Shown here: piece after piece, positions 59,669 through 64,000 of the stretch
Numbering within the stretch: position 1 is the first letter of the stretch
How the letters are laid out: every line of letters starts with the position of its first letter
Origin: Adineta ricciae
Taxonomy: Eukaryota; Rotifera; Eurotatoria; Adinetida; Adinetidae
Direction: 5' to 3'
Assembly: GCA_905250025.1 (NCBI GenBank)
Contig: CAJNOJ010000136.1
Coordinates: 128,902-192,901 of the forward strand
Length of the DNA stretch: 64,000 nt
Notes under the pieces: generated by a model
Seen by the model: the letters and a program-made list of their open reading frames with translations, nothing else
Database searches by the model: none
What the model was told of the DNA's origin: nothing
Made by a program: the position numbers and the translations under genes

Positions 59669-62236
59669 ATGTCAGCGGACCTATTTACATTATCATGGTT
59701 CATTGTATTTATTCTGGTCATATCCATTGCATTTATTGCCAATATGATCATCATCATTGCCATCCTGCGAGACAAATCCATGCATACATCAACATATTTC
59801 TACATTATCAATGTCAATATAGCTGATCTTATTCTGGTGGTGAGTTGCTTGCCAGAGCGCGTAGCTGGGGTCTTCGGATCAAACGACGGATTTCAATTGG
59901 GAATGTTGACATGTAAGTGCATTTCTTATACATTCAGTTCAGTAGATATTGGAACTGGAGAAACTGGTTTTGTCGAGACTGGAGAATAGAGAGAAATCAA
60001 TTAGATAAAAATGGAAATTCTCTATGAATAAAATATAATGCTGTCGTGTATAAAATATCATGTTTTGTACCTTGTATTCTTTTGATTGACGTACAATAGG
60101 AGCAACAGTGACGTATATACGATGAAAAAAAAGAAATCAAAAGATCTTGTTTGACGTCGTCATTTCTTAAGACATTGATTACAATGGATAAGAATAAAAA
60201 TTTTGTTTGAAACAAAAGAATTCATTCTGATCAAGGTATAAGAATATGAGTATATTTAATTGATAGTCAGAAAGAACTAGAAAAGAAGGAAAAACCGTTT
60301 TTTTTCCCGTCATATATAATGAAATTAGTTTCCGATATGATCGTGTTGTTTATCCGTATCGGAGAGAAAATAGCAAATAGCAATTGAGAATCATCGGTGA
60401 AATAATCTGTCGCGTTTATAAGAAGTTTAATAGATGATTGATCTATATTTGAGTATCGAAACTAAGCAATCGAATTTTATCTCTCGTGAAATCAAATTTA
60501 TCCTAATCTTTCTGCTATTTCACTCGCGAGAAATCCCAACATGATAATTATACGATCATTTTCTTGAAAAGGGCAAGAGAAAGTTCATGCTAAACAACAG
60601 AACCTGGCTTGAAGGTGATACTTAGTTATTACAACACGTTTTCATCAAGTAATAGATATTCTATGTCAAATGTCTCTATCAACTCTCGCCCGATAATTAA
60701 TATATACATGAAATGATCATACCATCTCACCGTATAATCCCTTCCCTATTAGAATTACTAATGAATACACATGAGTTGTTATTTAATTAATATAAATTAT
60801 CAAATTAATAATATCTTGACTTCAATAAACCGAATGACGTGTGAAATAGTGAAGGAAACTATCGTGTTATTTTTATTCGATGACCTTAATGGTTTCATTT
60901 TCCAATAGGTTACTTACTCCCATTTTTTCAACAAGTTTCAATGCACGCTGCATTTGTTTTCTTGCTTGTTCTATCCATTCATCGCTGTTATCCTGCTGGT
61001 GTGCCGCGATTTCTTCAAGGAAATCTCATTCGTCGACAAATACGAAATTATCCGCGAACACTATGTATTCTTTGGACTTTTGCTGTCATTATTAATCTAC
61101 CCTTGTTTGCGATAACCAAATACGAAACATTCAGCATGAATATAACGATTTCCATTGGAAATGACCTCAATGTCACTAAAATAGTCAATCATAATTCCTG
61201 TTTTACAGCAGCGGAAGAAATCTGGTCACGTACTTATTTAAGTTTATTACTCATTTGTACTTATGTCATAACAGGCATCTTTCTTATTGCTATCTATGGT
61301 CAAGCCATACGGATAATTCTTGCTTCAAAAAAGTATTCGAAACCATCGTTACGAACAACAGTAAATAGCAATGATCATTATCGTTTTCTTTCACCGAATA
61401 ATACTCCGGACAGTGAATGTCAATCAAATTTGTGTCTTCGCACAAATGGACGAGGAAATCTTGAAGTCCTAGCAGGAAATTCGATGTCATCATTAACAAC
61501 AATAGCTTCAGCTCGACATTATCAACAGAAACTTTTACATGCATCAATAACACCGCTAGTTATTACAAAATCTAATGAACATAACGATCATCTCAATCAT
61601 TCATTAACGAATTCTCATTCCACTCAACATCTGCAAGTTATTGTCATGTTATTCATTGTGATTCTTTTGTATATTCTTCTTCTTTTACCTTATCGTCTAT
61701 TTAATTTGCTATACATTGTTTACAATGACATCTTTCAGAAAACTACCATCAATGAAACGATGTTCCAATGGTTAATCAATACTGTTCGTCTACTTGTTTT
61801 TCTTAACTGTGCTTTACAACCAATAACTTATTTGATTATCTCCTCACGTTTACGACAAACCGTCGGTAAACTTCTTCGTTCATGGTATTGTCATTGCCAT
61901 TGTTCATCATCGGTATCATTAACAAATGGGAATGAACGTTACAAAAACGATATACGTGCGGTGCAAGCATATTCTTCTCACAAATATCGCGGTCGAACGC
62001 CGTATGAAGATCAGCAGAGACAAAATATTCATCATGCGGTTCGCCCATTTCAAACTTCATTGTATAACACTCAGTTGATGGGTTCACAATTGAATCAGTT
62101 GACTTTATCGCGTTCGCAATCACCAGCTGGTGTATCGCAAATAACTTTGTCACGCTCGCCATCACCGATTGGTTTGACACATTTGACAAACAAGACTCGA
62201 TATATTGTGTCATTCACAAATGACTCTCGAAAGTAA
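59669..62236 (+). CDS. Atypical class A (rhodopsin-like) GPCR
   Basis: Two exons (59669-59912 and 60909-62236; 523 residues). TM1 SWFIVFILVISIAFIANM with the conserved Asn, TM2 NVNIADLILVVSCLP with the conserved Asp, TM3 AAFVFLLVLSIHRCYP, TM6 IVILLYILLLLPYRLFNLLY, TM7 LLVFLNCALQPITYLIISS. The DRY motif is replaced by HRC (Arg kept) and NPxxY by QPITY; TM6 lacks the CWxP Trp. A long third intracellular loop and a Ser/Pro-rich tail (SRSQSPAG, SRSPSPIG) follow. The LPYR segment in TM6 is reminiscent of TRH-receptor-type peptide receptors, but I would not assign a ligand. The 996-base intron falls at the start of TM3, right after the cysteine expected to pair with extracellular loop 2. Confidence 0.88.
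59913..60908 (+). other. 996-base intron in the GPCR gene
   Basis: GTAAGTG donor after codon start ACA T; acceptor ttccaatag before GTTACTTACTC; the join restores T-C-Y-L-L-P in TM3. Much longer than the typical 50-65-base introns here. Contents are AT-rich, with no recognisable exon or transposon ends. Confidence 0.75.
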
Positions 62237-62298
62237 AAATTTGTATAAAGATGTTTTTATTTTAAAAAATGAACAGAAATAAAAGTGAAAAATAAAGT

Positions 62299-64000
62299 TT
62301 ATTGACTCGATCGACCAAGATGTTCAGCTAAACGTTTCCGAAGCATCTCTTGTATGGGCACAAATTGACGACGGAATTGTGGACAACGTTCGGATAAACC
62401 ATGGAGGATAGTTTCATAATGTTGTAAACGATTGATTTGATTTTCACGAGCAGTGTTTAATGCATCTGGTGTTTGATGAACTTTCACATATTTACCATCT
62501 TTTATCTGTTCGTAATATTTCGCACGTGCTTGTTTTTCAGTTAATGTGATAAACATCTAAATACAATAAGAAGTTGTTTTCGTTTTTCGTTAGTGGCAGA
62601 AATGTTTACCATATTCTTTCGAGTATTTAATTCAACGATACGTTCGTCGAGTTGACTGTTCTCATTGGTTAATTGATCTCGTTGTGCTTCGAGTTCGCTC
62701 ATGTGTGAGACATGTTCTTGTTGGAGATTTCGATATTCATCTAATTGTTGTTCAAGTTCACCTGCTTGCTAAAACAGACACAAGCGAATGAAAACGTTTT
62801 ATCAAATCCAGAATTGACATTGAGATTTACTTGAGTCGATTCGCGAATCTTTCGCTGTAAATCGGTGATTTTTCTTTGTACAGTGCTTTCCATGATCGCT
62901 TTGTTTTGCGGCACACGTTGTTGAATTTCTCCACGAGTTACAATCGTATCACGTCGTAGTACACTTGCTTCCATATCACGTATTAATTTTTCTTGCTGAC
63001 GCAACAGCTGATCATATCGAACCTGAAAAAACAGATGGAATTACTTGGAAGAAATTCGAGGTATGTTGATGAAGAACTTACTTGCATACGATGAATTTCC
63101 GATTTCATCGCTCGAATTTCACCTTGACCAGTTTCCGAATCAACAGCTGATTTCATCTCTTTTGCAAGCTGAATTTTTCGTTCCCAGAACATGATTTGTT
63201 TTCTAGAAAGATCTCAATAGTTTTCAATATGGCTTCATTATCTTTTAAACTTACTCAGCTTCGACAAGATTTGATAATAAATTTTCTCGTTCTTTTCGTA
63301 TCTTTTCCAATTGTTCTTCCATTTGTATCGCATCTTTCTCTGCTTCCTACGAAAGACGCTGCACATCGATTTCGAAAGTCAAAAAATTTTCTTTCTGCAA
63401 ACTTTTAATTCTCGAACAAAATCGCCTTCTGATAGTAGATTGTTTCTTTCTAACGTTGTTTTAGTTGTTGATTCTTTGTAGATCAGTTTATTCAATCGTT
63501 CCAAATCCAATGTTAATAATTCCATTTGCCGTTTCAAATGTGTACAATCGGTTTCCATATTTTTAATTGTATCTAAACAGAAAATTCCAAACCACAATTG
63601 AGAAACAGTGAGGTTCATTTTCATTACTTTCTGTTCGGATCTTTCTCGACATTAAAATCGTATATTTTAATTTCATCGAATCGGTTTCTTTTTCTAAAAC
63701 ATCTTTTTCATTTGTTAAACGAACTAATTCGTTTTGTCCTTTAAGCCACGCTTGTTCCAATTCGAAAATTTCTTTTCCCGTTTGTGCAATTGATTTCTGA
63801 AGATTCAACACTTCCAATTCCAATGGTCCAAGTTCCACTCCGCCAGCTTTTTCTTTCAAGCTTTCCAACTTTTTGTTCATTAGATCAATCTGATTCTGTT
63901 TCTGTTCAATTAAAAGAACTCGTCGTTTTATCTCCTGTTCACTGCGCGTGATGATCTGGTTCTTTTCGAGAATTTGTTCATTATATTCCTTCGCTTGGGT
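62299..64000 (-). CDS. CCDC40: CCDC40 axonemal ruler protein, C-terminal part (5' end outside window)
   Basis: Minus-strand coiled-coil gene running off the right edge; stop TAA 62301-62299. Segments [78 protein letters not shown] and [12 protein letters not shown] match the C-terminal half of CCDC40 in order and spacing. The tail ([14 protein letters not shown]..., [16 protein letters not shown]) ends GRSSQ. CCDC40 and CCDC39 form the 96-nm ruler of motile cilia. Heptad-rich sequence, short introns, no signal peptide. With NME8 at the other end of the window it is one of two cilia-motility genes, probably by coincidence. Confidence 0.92.

Noticed and set aside
1..64000. Telomeric repeats, tRNA genes, rRNA or CRISPR arrays
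   Set aside because: Scanned by eye for TGTGGG-type repeats, T-loop motifs and regularly spaced repeats; none was convincing.

Overview
The window looks like nuclear DNA from a small, compact-genome invertebrate, most likely a bdelloid rotifer. It is AT-rich, with animal-type genes on both strands. Introns are mostly 45-70 bases with clean GT..AG ends. Several genes have a pyrimidine-rich AG acceptor at or within a few bases of the ATG, as expected for spliced-leader trans-splicing, which is known in rotifers. Animal orthologues (NME8, alpha-actinin, UBE2U, AIFM3, Pumilio, RSF1, SRPRB, LSM14, UFD1, CCDC40) sit beside genes of non-animal type (GH77 MalQ, a PLD-family protein, an intronless metallo-beta-lactamase-fold protein). 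This mixture is typical of bdelloids. The species cannot be fixed from sequence alone. No rRNA, tRNA, CRISPR array or intact transposon was recognised.
Layout: 1-420, 3' end of an unidentified + gene. 909-3682 (-), NME8-type thioredoxin/NDK protein with a mutually exclusive exon pair. About 3960-5520, gene relics including a broken TPR fragment. 5623-6938 (-), BTB protein with an apparent signal peptide. 8105-12215 (-), alpha-actinin with a second mutually exclusive exon pair. 14186-22633 (+), four co-oriented genes: a UBE2U orthologue lacking its catalytic cysteine, a small unknown gene, AIFM3, and a RIG-I-like helicase carrying an N-terminal RING and second zinc-finger module instead of CARDs. 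24114-28946 (+), Pumilio. 30377-36866 (+), three tandem von Willebrand A genes, each ending in a CaaX box. 37327-41141 (-), RSF1. 41924-47325, three genes of non-animal type (MBL-fold, PLD-like, MalQ). 47670-48449 (-), SRP receptor beta. 48866-50231 (+), LSM14. 51634-53608 (+), proline-rich protein. 53740-54809 (-), UFD1. 55329-58297 (+), ten-finger C2H2 protein. 59669-62236 (+), atypical class A GPCR. 62299-64000 (-), 3' part of CCDC40.
How they connect: most are ordinary housekeeping neighbours with no shared pathway. NME8 and CCDC40 both serve motile cilia. Pumilio and LSM14 both act in mRNA repression. The most striking item is the RING-RLR protein, which joins an E3-type module to a viral-RNA-sensor helicase and lies 123 bases downstream of AIFM3 in an operon-like arrangement. 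The two pairs of equal-length duplicated exons (104/104 and 86/86 bases) are the strongest purely sequence-visible structural finding.
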